Positions 44,961 through 53,468 of a DNA stretch of 64,000 nt are shown in pieces. Source of the stretch: Pseudonocardia sp. N23 (GTDB lineage: Bacteria > Actinomycetota > Actinomycetes > Mycobacteriales > Pseudonocardiaceae); assembly GCF_002583555.1 (NCBI RefSeq), contig NZ_BEGX01000029.1, positions 186,001 through 250,000 of the forward strand, given 5' to 3'. The notes under the pieces were generated by a model. That model was not told the DNA's origin and made no database searches. It saw only the letters and a list, made by a program, of their open reading frames with translations. Each line of letters begins with the position of its first letter. Position 1 is the first letter of the stretch. Both the position numbers and the translations under genes were made by a program.

Positions 44961-46195
44961 GTCCGTGCCACGACCCGGCCGGCCTGGACGACCATCGCCC
45001 TGGCGTCGTCGTCGGAGAGGGCGGTGACGTCGTCGAGCGGGTTGCGGCGCAGGACCAGCAGGTCGGCGGCCTTCCCGGGCGCGAGCGTGCCGACCTCGTC
45101 GGCGATCCCGAGCAGGCGGGCGACGTCGACGGTGATGGTCCGCAGCGCGGCCTGCGCGCTCATCCCGACGAGCTCCACGTAGGTGGCCGGTTCGATCGCG
45201 CAGCTGCCCTGCGGGAAGTGGGTGAGCCCGGCGTCGCCGCCCGCGACGATCGGGACGCCCGCCGCGACGGCGCGGCGGATGCTGTCGACGTGGTGCTCGT
45301 GGGTGCGGCGGTGCTCGTCGACGATCACCTGCGGGATGCCCATCTCCAGGCCCTGCTCGGCGAACGCGCGGTACATCGACAGCGTCGGCGAGATCGTGAC
45401 GCCGTTCTCGACGATCGCCTCCAGCGCGTCGTCGGGCAGGAAGATCGCGTGCTCGATGCTGGCGACACCGGCCCGGGCCGCGATCCGGACCGCGCCCGCC
45501 GACTCGGCGTGCGCGACGACGGGGACGCCCTGGCGGCCCGCCTCCTCGATCAGGGCGGTGAACTCGACGTCGGTGAGCCCGCTGCGTTCGGCCGGGCAGA
45601 GCGGGTTGAACCCGGTGCCGCTGACGCCGACCTTGATCCAGTCCACCCCGTCCTTGAGCTGGGTGCGCACGACCGCGGCGGCCTCGTACGGGCCGACGAC
45701 CTGCACGGCCAGGCTGTACTTGTAGGGCGCGTCCTCGAACAGGTGCGAGGGCTGGAAGTCGCCGAGCCCGCCGGGCGCCGACACGATCCGGCCCGCCGCA
45801 AGCACCCGCGGGCCGGGGACGTCGCCGCGCGCGATCGCGTTGCGCACCTCGACGCCGATGTTGGCGCGGCTGCCGACGTCGCGGATCGTGGTGAAGCCCT
45901 TGCGCAGCAGCAGGGTCGCGGTGGCCACGGCGTCGACGGTCGCCTGCGGGACGGACTTGCGCAGCTCGATGTCGTACGGGTCGGCGACGTCACGGTAGAT
46001 GAGGTGGCAGTGCGCGTCCATCAGCCCCGGCATCGCGACGCCACCGCCGAGGTCGACGACGTCGTCGCCGGGGCGGGCGCCGACGTCGGGGCCGATGGCC
46101 TCGATGCGCCCGCCCGAGGTGGCGAGTGCGCCCGTGACGGGGGCGAAGTCGTCCCCGGTGAGGAACGTGCCGTTGATCAGAACCGTTCGTTGCAT
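44951..46195 (-). CDS. metal-dependent amidohydrolase (imidazolonepropionase-like family)
   Basis: 414 residues. Metal ligands visible: DAHCHLIYRD (HxH, about residue 62), carboxylated Lys in DWIKVGVSGTG, His in VVAHAESAG and IEHAIF, and Asp in IVAGGDAGLTHF. The N- and C-terminal beta-sandwich segments (LINGTFLTGDD; ADLLVLRRNPLDD) are standard. Likely hydrolyses a cyclic amide or a dipeptide (prolidase-like group). ATG 46195 follows GAGGG. Divergent from the decayed LuxR gene. Confidence 0.93.
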   Translation of the reverse strand: MQRTVLINGTFLTGDDFAPVTGALATSGGRIEAIGPDVGARPGDDVVDLGGGVAMPGLMDAHCHLIYRDVADPYDIELRKSVPQATVDAVATATLLLRKGFTTIRDVGSRANIGVEVRNAIARGDVPGPRVLAAGRIVSAPGGLGDFQPSHLFEDAPYKYSLAVQVVGPYEAAAVVRTQLKDGVDWIKVGVSGTGFNPLCPAERSGLTDVEFTALIEEAGRQGVPVVAHAESAGAVRIAARAGVASIEHAIFLPDDALEAIVENGVTISPTLSMYRAFAEQGLEMGIPQVIVDEHRRTHEHHVDSIRRAVAAGVPIVAGGDAGLTHFPQGSCAIEPATYVELVGMSAQAALRTITVDVARLLGIADEVGTLAPGKAADLLVLRRNPLDDVTALSDDDARAMVVQAGRVVARTAA

Positions 46196-46329
46196 GCAGT
46201 TCCCTCCTCGTGTCACCGCTGAACCCGGATTCTGTCGGCCTGCACAAGTTTTCGTATACAACCACAGATCCGCGAGTCCCCTGCCGATCGGCGGTTGTTC
46301 CGCAGCCGCACGATCCCCAGACTCGGACC

Positions 46330-46787
46330 GTGGGCTCGGTTGAGCCGTTCGTCGGACGTTCGGCCGAGCTCGCCGTGCTGACCGGTGAGCTCGACCGGGC
46401 GCGCTCCGGCGAGCCCTCCGTCGTCGTCGCGGCCGGACAGGCCGGCATCGGCAGGACGACGATGCTGCAGCGGCTCGCCACGGCGGGCCGCGTCGCCACC
46501 GTGCTGCACGCGACCGGCGCCCCCGAGGAGGTCGCGGTGCTCGCCCAGGCGCAGGGCGACCCCGCGGGCATGGTCGCCGCGCTCGCCCCCGGCTCGCCGA
46601 CGACCCGGTCCGCGGTCCCGTCGACCGGGTCGGGGTGCTGCCGTGGCGGGCGCTGCTCGTCGAGACCCTGATCGGGACCGGTGATCGTGACGCCGCCGCC
46701 GCGGAGCTCGACGCGCTCGCGCCGCGTGTCGGCCGCAACCTCATGGCTGCCCGCACCCTGGGCACGACCATCGGGTTGCGGCCGAGG
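46330..46787 (+). pseudogene. remnant of a LAL-type LuxR regulator (AAA-TPR protein)
   Basis: From GTG 46330 the frame gives VEPFVGRSAELAVLTGELDR and AAGQAGIGRTTMLQRL, a P-loop as at the start of LuxR-family ATPases. After about 80 residues it breaks; in another frame from about 46635, PWRALLVETLIGTGDRDAAA and AELDALAPRVGRNLMAART resemble the TPR-like helices of the same proteins. The middle and the DNA-binding LuxR end are missing. CAGACT ends 6 nt before the GTG. Confidence 0.6.
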
Positions 46788-46847
46788 TCGGGGCCGCACG
46801 TGCCCTGGCGCAACCCCACGGTCGTCCGGCGGCCCGCCGAGGACCGC

Positions 46848-48389
46848 TCAGCCGTCCCCGAGCAGGTCGGCCCGCAGGACCCGCTTGAGGACCTTGCCCG
46901 AGACGTTCTTGGGCAGCTCCTCGCGGACGTGCACGGTCTTGGGCAGCTTGTAGCCGGCGAGATGGTGCCTGGTGCGTTGCACCAGCTCGGCAGTGTCGCA
47001 GGCCCGGCCATCACGGAACGTAACGAAGGCGGTGACGGCCTCGCCCCACCGGTCGTCGGGGACACCCAGGACGGCCGCTTCGGCGAGCTCCGGGTTGGCG
47101 GCCAGCAGCGCCATCTCGACCTCCAGGGAGAAGACGTTCTCCCCGCCCGACTTGATCATGTCCTTCTTGCGGTCGACGAAGTACAGGTAGCCGTCCTCGT
47201 CGGCCCGGGCGAGGTCGCCGGTGTGCAGCCAGCCACCGCGCAGCACCTCCTTGTTGACGTCGTCGCGTTTGTAGTAGCCACGGAAGACGTTGGGTCCCTT
47301 GACGAGGATCTCCCCGACCTCCCCGGGCGCGACAGGCTGGTCGTCGTCGTCGGCGATGCGGACGTCGAGGTACCACATGGGTCGCCCGAGGGTGTTCTCC
47401 CGATCGGCCATCTCGCCGACGAACTCGGTCACCGACACCATCGGCGAGGCCTCGGTGAGGCCGTAGGCGAACCACAGGTGTTCCAGCGCGAGCTTGTGCA
47501 TGACCTGCGCCGGGAACTCCCGGTTGTACTTCGCGGCCGCGGTGAGCACCGACCGCAGCGAGCTGAGGTCGTGGGTGTGCAGCTCGGGGTACTCCAACAG
47601 CATCTGCATGGGTGTGACGAGGATGCAGGCCTGCGTGACGCGGTGCTCGGCGATGAGCCGGCATGCTTCGGCCGGCTCGAACTGCCGCATGACGACGATC
47701 GGCAGCGCGCGGGCGAAGAACGCGTTGACGACCATGTGGAGCCCGCTGACGTGGTTGGTCGGCATCGAGAGCAGCGCGACGTCGCCGGCCCGCGGCGGAG
47801 CGTAGGTCAGGTAGGAGACGGTGTCCCAGCAGATGTTGCCGTGGGTGAGCACCGCACCCTTGGGCAGTCCGGTCGTGCCCGAGGTGTACATGATCAGCGC
47901 CTCGTCGTCGCTGTTCACCTCGACGTCCGCGTTGTCGGTGGCCGCAGCGGCATGCAGGTCGTCGTAGGTGAGAGCGCCGGGCAGGGTCGGGGGGCCGTCG
48001 TAGACGACGAGGGTGATGCCGGCCAGCTCGTCGAGCACGGCGGCGACGGCGTCCTGGAACATCGCCTCGACGAAGAGCACCTTGGCGTCGCCGTCGGTGA
48101 CGATGAAGCTGATCTCCTTGGGCGCGAGCCGCCAGTTGATCGTGCCGAAGACTGCGCCGATCCGGCCCGCGCCGTGGCACAGCTCGAGGTACTCGATCGA
48201 GTTGCGCCCCAGGATCGCGACGTGCTCGCCGAAGCCGATGTCGAGGTCCCGCAGCAGGTTCGCGGCCCGGTTGACGCGGTCGTCGTACTCCCGGTAGGTC
48301 CACCTGCGGCCCTCGTAGACGATCGCCGTCCGGTAGGGGTGCAGCTCGGCGGCGCGACGTACCGCCGCCGACATCGTCAGTCCGTCCAT
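46848..48389 (-). CDS. AMP-dependent acyl-CoA synthetase/ligase
   Basis: 513 residues, ANL superfamily. A3 motif MYTSGTTGLPKGAVLTHGN (about residue 170), A5 FAYGLTEASPM, A7 GWLHTGDLARAD, A8 YLYFVDRKKDMIKSGGENV and the C-terminal catalytic Lys in KNVSGKVLKR. It activates a carboxylic acid as acyl-AMP and then acyl-CoA; likely medium/long-chain or alicyclic. ATG 48389 has GGGAGG about 10 nt upstream. It is downstream of the TetR/SDR/Rieske genes on the same strand, 64 nt from the next gene, and probably in one catabolic operon. Confidence 0.94.
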   Translation of the reverse strand: MDGLTMSAAVRRAAELHPYRTAIVYEGRRWTYREYDDRVNRAANLLRDLDIGFGEHVAILGRNSIEYLELCHGAGRIGAVFGTINWRLAPKEISFIVTDGDAKVLFVEAMFQDAVAAVLDELAGITLVVYDGPPTLPGALTYDDLHAAAATDNADVEVNSDDEALIMYTSGTTGLPKGAVLTHGNICWDTVSYLTYAPPRAGDVALLSMPTNHVSGLHMVVNAFFARALPIVVMRQFEPAEACRLIAEHRVTQACILVTPMQMLLEYPELHTHDLSSLRSVLTAAAKYNREFPAQVMHKLALEHLWFAYGLTEASPMVSVTEFVGEMADRENTLGRPMWYLDVRIADDDDQPVAPGEVGEILVKGPNVFRGYYKRDDVNKEVLRGGWLHTGDLARADEDGYLYFVDRKKDMIKSGGENVFSLEVEMALLAANPELAEAAVLGVPDDRWGEAVTAFVTFRDGRACDTAELVQRTRHHLAGYKLPKTVHVREELPKNVSGKVLKRVLRADLLGDG

Positions 48390-48453
48390 GTTCAGCGGGC
48401 CTCCCACTTCGTCGGGGTCGGTGTCGCCGTGCTCCACCAGGTGTCGCCGTGCT

Positions 48454-48945
48454 CTACGGGCGGGTGGCGCGCTCCTCGAGCGCGAGGTTGTAGCGGGCGC
48501 GGCCCTCGAGCCGGGCGCGGCACTCGGGGGTCGCGTAGATCGAGTCGAGGTCGAGCAGCCCGCGGACGACGCGGTGGCGGCCGGCGCGGTCGCCGGGGCC
48601 GGCGACGCGGCCGGCCGCCCAGACCTCCGCGCCCTCGTAGTCGGCGCGGGCGCGGGAGAGCCCGGTGAGCAGGACGTCGGCGAGGACGGCGGCGTCGGGG
48701 CCGTCGTCGAGGTAGGGCCGGTCGCGCAGGGGGTCGAGGGCGACGAGGGCGTCGACGTGCGGGCCGGGGTGGGCCTCGGGTTCGGCGAGGAGGCCGGTGA
48801 GCAACGGGATGGTCGCCCGCGACATCGTCGCCACGGCCAGCGCGACCGCACCCGGACTGTCCGCCCGATGCGCGAGCTCCTCGACCCAGAACGCCATCTC
48901 CCGGGGCCCGCCCGTGAGGGACATCCAGGCCCGGTCAGTCGTCAC
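48454..48945 (-). CDS. hypothetical protein in the Rieske/CoA-ligase operon
   Basis: About 163 residues, mostly helical, no motif that I recognise. It has a repeated Arg/Asp/Leu character (ADVLLTGLSRARADYEGAE) and a C-terminal CRARLEGRARYNLALEERA. GTG 48945 overlaps the TetR stop by 11 nt; ATG 48924 is an alternative start. Its place between the regulator and the CoA ligase suggests a role in the same pathway. Confidence 0.6.
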   Translation of the reverse strand: MTTDRAWMSLTGGPREMAFWVEELAHRADSPGAVALAVATMSRATIPLLTGLLAEPEAHPGPHVDALVALDPLRDRPYLDDGPDAAVLADVLLTGLSRARADYEGAEVWAAGRVAGPGDRAGRHRVVRGLLDLDSIYATPECRARLEGRARYNLALEERATRP

Positions 48946-49546
48946 CGGCGAGCCCACGGATCACCACCTGTGCGTAGAGCCGGCCGATCTCGCGCGCGGT
49001 GAGGGTGCCCGGGTGGTACCAGTGGTAGGTCCAGGCGCTCATCCCGATGATCCCGAACGCGACGATCTTGGCCGACTCGATCGGCCGGAACTCCCCGCGT
49101 TCGACACCGCGTTCGATCATCCGCACGACGCGGCGTTCGAACTCGCTGCGCTTGACCTTGACGGCCTCGAACCGCTCGTCGGTGAGGAAGCGGTGCTGCT
49201 CGTAGAAGATGCGTTGCTGCTGCTGGTAGGCCTCGACGCCGACGACGATCTCCTCGATCAGCTCGGCGAGGGTCTCGGTGACGGGCCGGTCGCCGGTGGA
49301 GATGGAGTCGAGCACGTCGAGCTGGTGGTCGATGAAGGTGTCGTGGATGACCAGCAGGACGGCGTCCTTGCTGTCGAAGTGATGATAAAAGGACCCCTTG
49401 GTCACGCCGGCCGCGTCGACGATCTCCTGCACCGCCGTGGCCTCGTAGCCCTGCTTGTCGAACAGCTCGACCGCGGCGGCGACGATCCCGTCGCGCGCGC
49501 TGCGCCGCCCCGCCCGGGGGGCGGCCGGTTCAGCCGCCCGCGACAC
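48935..49546 (-). CDS. TetR/AcrR-family transcriptional regulator
   Basis: 203 residues. HTH: IVAAAVELFDKQGYEATAVQEIVDAAGV then TKGSFYHHFDSKDAVL. The C-terminal domain (YEQHRFLTDERFEAVKVKR; AYQQQQRIFYEQ) is of the KstR2/fatty-acid-regulator type that senses acyl-CoA. It lies in the operon and probably binds the two TACCG-NN-CGGTA palindromes upstream of the Rieske gene. Its start overlaps the SDR stop by 17 nt. Confidence 0.92.
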   Translation of the reverse strand: MSRAAEPAAPRAGRRSARDGIVAAAVELFDKQGYEATAVQEIVDAAGVTKGSFYHHFDSKDAVLLVIHDTFIDHQLDVLDSISTGDRPVTETLAELIEEIVVGVEAYQQQQRIFYEQHRFLTDERFEAVKVKRSEFERRVVRMIERGVERGEFRPIESAKIVAFGIIGMSAWTYHWYHPGTLTAREIGRLYAQVVIRGLAGDD

Positions 49547-50408
49547 GGCCGTCCACCTCCGACCGCCTCCGCACCACGGACTGCCGGCCCGTCGATCCCC
49601 TGGCGACGCCGGTCAGCCCGCGCGCCGCCGGGTCCCCGCCGACGAGGTCGCCGACGTGCGGGCCCGCCGCCGTGACCCCGCCGTCCACGTTGATCGACTC
49701 GCCGGTCACGAACGACGAGTCGGGCCCGACGAGGAACGAGACCACCGACGCGACGTGCGCGGGCTCGCCGATCTCGGGCCACGGCTGCACGGTGCCGAGC
49801 AGCCGGTCGAGGTGCCTTGCGCCGCCCCCGAGAATCGGCGTGCGGATGAACCCCGGGGAGACGCTGTTGACCCGGATCCGCCACGGCGCCAGCTCGACCG
49901 CGACCGCTCGCGTGAAGTTGATGACGGCCGCCTTCGCCGCCGAGTAGGCCTGCGGGCCAGCGCCGCCGCTGATCCCGGCGAGCGACCCGGTGTTGACGAT
50001 GGCCCCGCCGCACGCATCGGCTTTCATGATCCGTGCGGCGTGTTTCGTCCCGAGGAACACTCCGCGGCTGATCACGCCGAACGTGTACTCCCAGTCCGCC
50101 AGCTCGACGTCGGTGATCGGCCCGAACGCCCCGCCGACGCCCGCGTTGTTGACCACGGCGTCGAGCCGGCCGAAGCGTTCCCGGGTCGTGGCGACGGCCG
50201 CGGCGACGGCGTCCTCGTCGGAGACGTCGACGCGCACGAACGCCACCCGGTCGCCGAAACCCGCGTCGGTCAGCTCGGCCACGGCACGGTCGCCGTTGGC
50301 CTCGTTGACGTCGGCGACGACGACGCCCAGCCCGTCGCGCAGCAGCCGCTCGACGACGGCCCGCCCGATCCCGCTGGCGCCGCCGGTGACCAGCGCCGCG
50401 CCGGTCAC
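49530..50408 (-). CDS. short-chain dehydrogenase/reductase with C-terminal extension
   Basis: 292 residues. Rossmann TGGASGIG (residues 8-15), NNAGVGG, catalytic Ser in VNTGSLAG and YSAAK (Tyr, Lys). After the normal family end (GESINVDGGVT) there are about 45 more residues, basic and Gly-rich (RGSTGRQSVVRRRSEVDG). The extension runs into the TetR gene. GTG 50408 overlaps the Rieske stop (GTGA). Likely oxidises the product of the oxygenase or a beta-hydroxyacyl intermediate. Confidence 0.92.
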   Translation of the reverse strand: MTGAALVTGGASGIGRAVVERLLRDGLGVVVADVNEANGDRAVAELTDAGFGDRVAFVRVDVSDEDAVAAAVATTRERFGRLDAVVNNAGVGGAFGPITDVELADWEYTFGVISRGVFLGTKHAARIMKADACGGAIVNTGSLAGISGGAGPQAYSAAKAAVINFTRAVAVELAPWRIRVNSVSPGFIRTPILGGGARHLDRLLGTVQPWPEIGEPAHVASVVSFLVGPDSSFVTGESINVDGGVTAAGPHVGDLVGGDPAARGLTGVARGSTGRQSVVRRRSEVDGRVAGG

Positions 50409-51544
50409 ACCGCCTCCGCGACGTTGCGGTAGTAGTCCTGCAGGCCGATCTCGTTGCGGCCGTACACGATCTCGGGAAGCGCGCCGGAGCTGACGGTACG
50501 CTGGATGTTGGCCATCGTCGCGAAGTCCTCGCCGTACACGGTCGACTTGGTGAGCTCCCAGTTGCGCTGCCAGTGCCGGCGCGCCTTGTCGGTCTGCGGT
50601 TCCTGCTCCGTGGTGAGCCACAGTCCGACCTGGCACGACCCCGGATCGCCGGGTGTCGGGGTGAACCGCCAGACCTCGAGATGGTCGAGCTGCCACACGA
50701 ACACGGTGTTGGGGAACAGCACGTAGACGAGCGTGCAGTGCGGGAACAGCGTCCGGTCCGGCTCCGGTCCCGCGACCATCTCGGGGAAGGTGCTGCGCAC
50801 GACCGTGAGGCGCTGGTGCAACGGGTAGCTGCGGTAGGCCGACACGTTGGAGATGAACGCCGAGCCCAGCGTCTTCTTGTGCAGGAACGCCAGGTGGAAA
50901 AGCTCCTGGAAGGTGTTGACGCCGAACTTCCAGTTGAAGCCGAATGTCGTGGTCTCGCCCGCGTAGAGGTGACGGGCGTGCGGGGCGAACCCGGCCAGCT
51001 CGGCGTCGAGGTCAGGACCGAGGTGGGCGGCGACGTCGAGGTCGGCGCCCGCGGTCAGCCGCGCCCAGATCAGCCCGTGCCGCTCCTCCGTCGGGAACGC
51101 GACCAGGCTCGTGTCACTGTCGTCGAGGCCCGCGAAGCCGGCCCGGTCGACGGTGCTGCGGCAGTTCCCCTGCCGGTCGTAGGTCCAGGCGTGGTAGCGG
51201 CAGGAGAACACCCGCTGGTTCCCCGACGCCTCCTCGCACACCAGGTTCCCGCGGTGCCGGCAGGCGTTGAGGAAGACGCGGACGACCCCGTCGTCACCGC
51301 GGACGACCAGCAGCGGGATGCCCGCGATCTCGTCGGCCACGAAGTCGCCCGGCCGCGGGACCGCGGCCCCGGGGGCGACGACGAGCGGACGCTGCGTGAA
51401 CAGGGCCCGCTCCGCCTCGGCGCGCTCCGGCCCGACGATGTCGACGGTGCGGACGCGGCCCACGTCCGCGGCCATCGCCGTCGTGCCGCGGGCGAGGAGA
51501 TCGGCTATCTCGTCGATGAGGGCCAGCTCCGACGTGCGGTCCAC
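50405..51544 (-). CDS. Rieske non-heme iron oxygenase, alpha subunit
   Basis: 379 residues. Rieske [2Fe-2S] ligands: C95, H97, C115, H118 (C-x-H-x17-C-x2-H). Mononuclear iron ligands H217 and H222 (HLAFLH). The residue that bridges the two centres between subunits, Asp in most Rieske dioxygenases, is Glu 214 here (FQELFH), as reported for the carnitine monooxygenase CntA group. No ferredoxin, reductase or beta subunit gene is adjacent. GTG 51544 has AGGAAGG. First gene of the leftward operon. Confidence 0.93.
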   Translation of the reverse strand: MDRTSELALIDEIADLLARGTTAMAADVGRVRTVDIVGPERAEAERALFTQRPLVVAPGAAVPRPGDFVADEIAGIPLLVVRGDDGVVRVFLNACRHRGNLVCEEASGNQRVFSCRYHAWTYDRQGNCRSTVDRAGFAGLDDSDTSLVAFPTEERHGLIWARLTAGADLDVAAHLGPDLDAELAGFAPHARHLYAGETTTFGFNWKFGVNTFQELFHLAFLHKKTLGSAFISNVSAYRSYPLHQRLTVVRSTFPEMVAGPEPDRTLFPHCTLVYVLFPNTVFVWQLDHLEVWRFTPTPGDPGSCQVGLWLTTEQEPQTDKARRHWQRNWELTKSTVYGEDFATMANIQRTVSSGALPEIVYGRNEIGLQDYYRNVAEAV

Positions 51545-51579
51545 CGGGCACCTTCCTGTCGCGGACGGGCTCGTCGACC

Positions 51580-51591
51580 TACCGTCCGGTA
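51580..51591. promoter_or_regulatory. TACCG-NN-CGGTA operator O1
   Basis: TACCG-TC-CGGTA, a perfect palindrome about 36 bp upstream of the Rieske start, downstream of the probable transcription start. Confidence 0.55.
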
Positions 51592-51624
51592 TGCCGGCGA
51601 GGGATGGTTCCGTTGTAGCAACCT

Positions 51625-51668
51625 GTGGCCCGGCCCACAAGTCGCAGCCGCGGGCGTACCGATCGGTA
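51625..51668 (-). promoter_or_regulatory. Rieske operon promoter with TACCG-NN-CGGTA operator O2
   Basis: On the minus strand TTGTGG, 17 nt, TACAAC gives a reasonable -35/-10 pair. O2, CGTACCGATCGGTACG (51655-51670), is a perfect 16-bp palindrome just upstream of the -35. O1 and O2 share TACCG-NN-CGGTA and bracket the promoter, so a dimer pair could block it. The remaining region up to 51758 has a TAGCGT that may serve the divergent MFS gene. Confidence 0.5.
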
Positions 51669-51758
51669 CGGCTGGGATCGCGGTCGGGCTTCCGGTGCTC
51701 GCGACCGCGACATAGCGTCGACGGCGACACCGCGACCACCGTCGACACCGGGAGCCCG

Positions 51759-52925
51759 ATGACCACCGACGCTCCCACCCGCTCGGCGACGCCGTGGCGG
51801 ACGGTCGCGCTCGGCGCCTGCGCGCTCGCGACGGCGATGGGGATCGGCCGCTTCGTCTTCACCCCGATCCTGCCACTGATGGAGGACCAGGCCGGGCTGA
51901 GCGCGCAGTCCGCCGCCGCGCTCGCGACGGCCAACTACGTCGGCTACCTCGTCGGCGCCGTGATCGGGACGGTCGCGCCCGCCGCGATGCGCTCCCGGAG
52001 CGTCTACCGGCTGTCGCTGGTGCTGCTCGTGGCGGCAGTCGCGCTGATGGCGGTCACCACGAACGTGCCGGCGTGGGAGGTCCTCCGCGGTGTCGCGGGC
52101 ATCGCGAGCGCCGTCGTGTTCGTCGCGACGTTCACGACCGTCCTCTCCGACCTGCGCGGGCACGCCGACCATCTCGTCGGCTGGACGATCGGCGGCGTCG
52201 GCGCGGGGATCGCGCTGTCGGGGCTGCTCGTCGCGGTGGTGAGGGTCGTCGCGGACTGGACCGTCGCCTGGTGGGCGTCGGCGGCGCTGGCGGCGCTGCT
52301 CGCGTCGGTCGCGTGGATGCTGCCCGTGGGCGGTGACCCGGCGCCCGACGCCGCAGCCGCCGGCCGTCCACGGCGCCGAACCCGGCCGTGGTTCATGGCG
52401 CTGTTCGTCAGCTACTCGCTCGAGGGCGTCGGCTACATCATCGCCGGGACGTTCCTGGTAGCGGCGGTGCAGCAGAACACCTCCGGAGCCGTCGGCGCGT
52501 GGACCTGGATCGTCGTCGGGCTGGCGGCGCTGCCGTCGTGCGCGCTGTGGACGATGCTGATCCGTCGCTGGTCGCGGCCCACTCTGCTGCTCGCGGCGCT
52601 GGTCGTGCAGGCGGTCGGGATCGCGCTGCCCGCGCTCGTCGCCGGGACGGTTACGGCGGTCGTCGCGGCTGTGCTGTTCGGGGCGACGTTCCTGGCCGTC
52701 GCGACGATCTCGCTGCCCATCGGCACCCAGCTCGGCTTCGCCCGCTCGATCGCGGTGCTGACCGTCGGCTACAGCGTCGGCCAGATCCTCGGGCCGATCG
52801 TGGCCGCGCCGCTGCTCGGCGGCGGGTACCGGCCGGCGTTGCTGCTCGGCGCGATCGTGGTGGCCGCCGCCGCGCTCGCCGCGGCCGCCCTGCGCGTGCG
52901 CTTCCCCCACGAGCCCGCCGGCTGA
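51759..52925 (+). CDS. YbfB/YjiJ-family MFS transporter
   Basis: 388 residues, 12 membrane helices. GIGRFVFTPILPLM near helix 1 and the helix-2/3 loop RSRSVYRLSL fit YbfB/YjiJ. The C-terminal half contains YSLEGVGYIIAGTFLVAAV, the family marker. Substrate unknown; it may import or export the compound handled by the divergent Rieske operon. ATG 51759 with GGGAG. Confidence 0.9.
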   Translation: MTTDAPTRSATPWRTVALGACALATAMGIGRFVFTPILPLMEDQAGLSAQSAAALATANYVGYLVGAVIGTVAPAAMRSRSVYRLSLVLLVAAVALMAVTTNVPAWEVLRGVAGIASAVVFVATFTTVLSDLRGHADHLVGWTIGGVGAGIALSGLLVAVVRVVADWTVAWWASAALAALLASVAWMLPVGGDPAPDAAAAGRPRRRTRPWFMALFVSYSLEGVGYIIAGTFLVAAVQQNTSGAVGAWTWIVVGLAALPSCALWTMLIRRWSRPTLLLAALVVQAVGIALPALVAGTVTAVVAAVLFGATFLAVATISLPIGTQLGFARSIAVLTVGYSVGQILGPIVAAPLLGGGYRPALLLGAIVVAAAALAAAALRVRFPHEPAG

Positions 52926-52929
52926 CCGG

Positions 52930-53403
52930 TCACACGTCGCGGCCACCACCCTCCTCGTCGAGGATCGCGACGAGCCGGTCGAGGGTGCGCATCGCCTGCT
53001 CGAACTCGGTGGGCCCGACCCGGTCACCCCATGCCGTCTCGATCTCCGCGACCCGCCTACCGGCCAGCTCGAGGAGCTCCCGCCCCCGTGGAGTGGGCAC
53101 GATCAGCTTCGCGCGGCCGTCGGTGGGGTCGCGACGACGTTCCAGGTAATCCTTGCGCTGCAGGTCGTCGACGAGCTCGGCGCACGCGGCGAGGCTCAGC
53201 TGTGCACGACGGGCCAACGTCGTCAGCCGGACCCCGTCGACGCCGACGTTGCCGAGGACGGGCAGGTGCGCCTCTCGCACGTCGGTGACGCCGTGCTCGG
53301 CGGCGACCTCCAGCACGGCGTGCCGGAACCGCTGCAGCAGCCGCACGAGGACCTGTCCGACGGCGAGCCTGTCGGTGGGCAGGGGACGGGTTGACGGGGC
53401 CAC
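52930..53403 (-). CDS. MarR-family transcriptional regulator
   Basis: 157 residues. Winged helix: VDGVRLTTLARRAQLSLAACAELVDDL and RRDPTDGRAKLIVPTPRGREL (wing). GTG 53403 is preceded by TATGTT ending 8 nt upstream, suggesting a leaderless transcript. It is divergent from the alpha/beta hydrolase gene and the palindromic TTCCGAAGC array between them is its probable operator. Confidence 0.92.
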   Translation of the reverse strand: MAPSTRPLPTDRLAVGQVLVRLLQRFRHAVLEVAAEHGVTDVREAHLPVLGNVGVDGVRLTTLARRAQLSLAACAELVDDLQRKDYLERRRDPTDGRAKLIVPTPRGRELLELAGRRVAEIETAWGDRVGPTEFEQAMRTLDRLVAILDEEGGGRDV

Positions 53404-53424
53404 GATCGCCGAACATACTCCGGT

Positions 53425-53448
53425 TTCCGAAGCTTCGGATTCCGAAGC
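53425..53448. promoter_or_regulatory. candidate MarR operator
   Basis: TCCGAAGCTTCGGA (53426-53439) is a perfect 14-bp palindrome. TTCCGAAGC is repeated directly at 53425-53433 and 53440-53448, so a third half-site follows. Lies 22 bp from the regulator start and 20 bp from the divergent hydrolase ATG. Confidence 0.65.
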
Positions 53449-53468
53449 ATCTTTCGAGGGAGATTGCC

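Noticed and set aside
19582-46821. 14-bp match GCGCAACCCCACGG at 19582 and 46808 as a dispersed repeat
   Set aside because: Matches of this length are expected by chance in a GC-rich window; the second site lacks the inverted partner arm.
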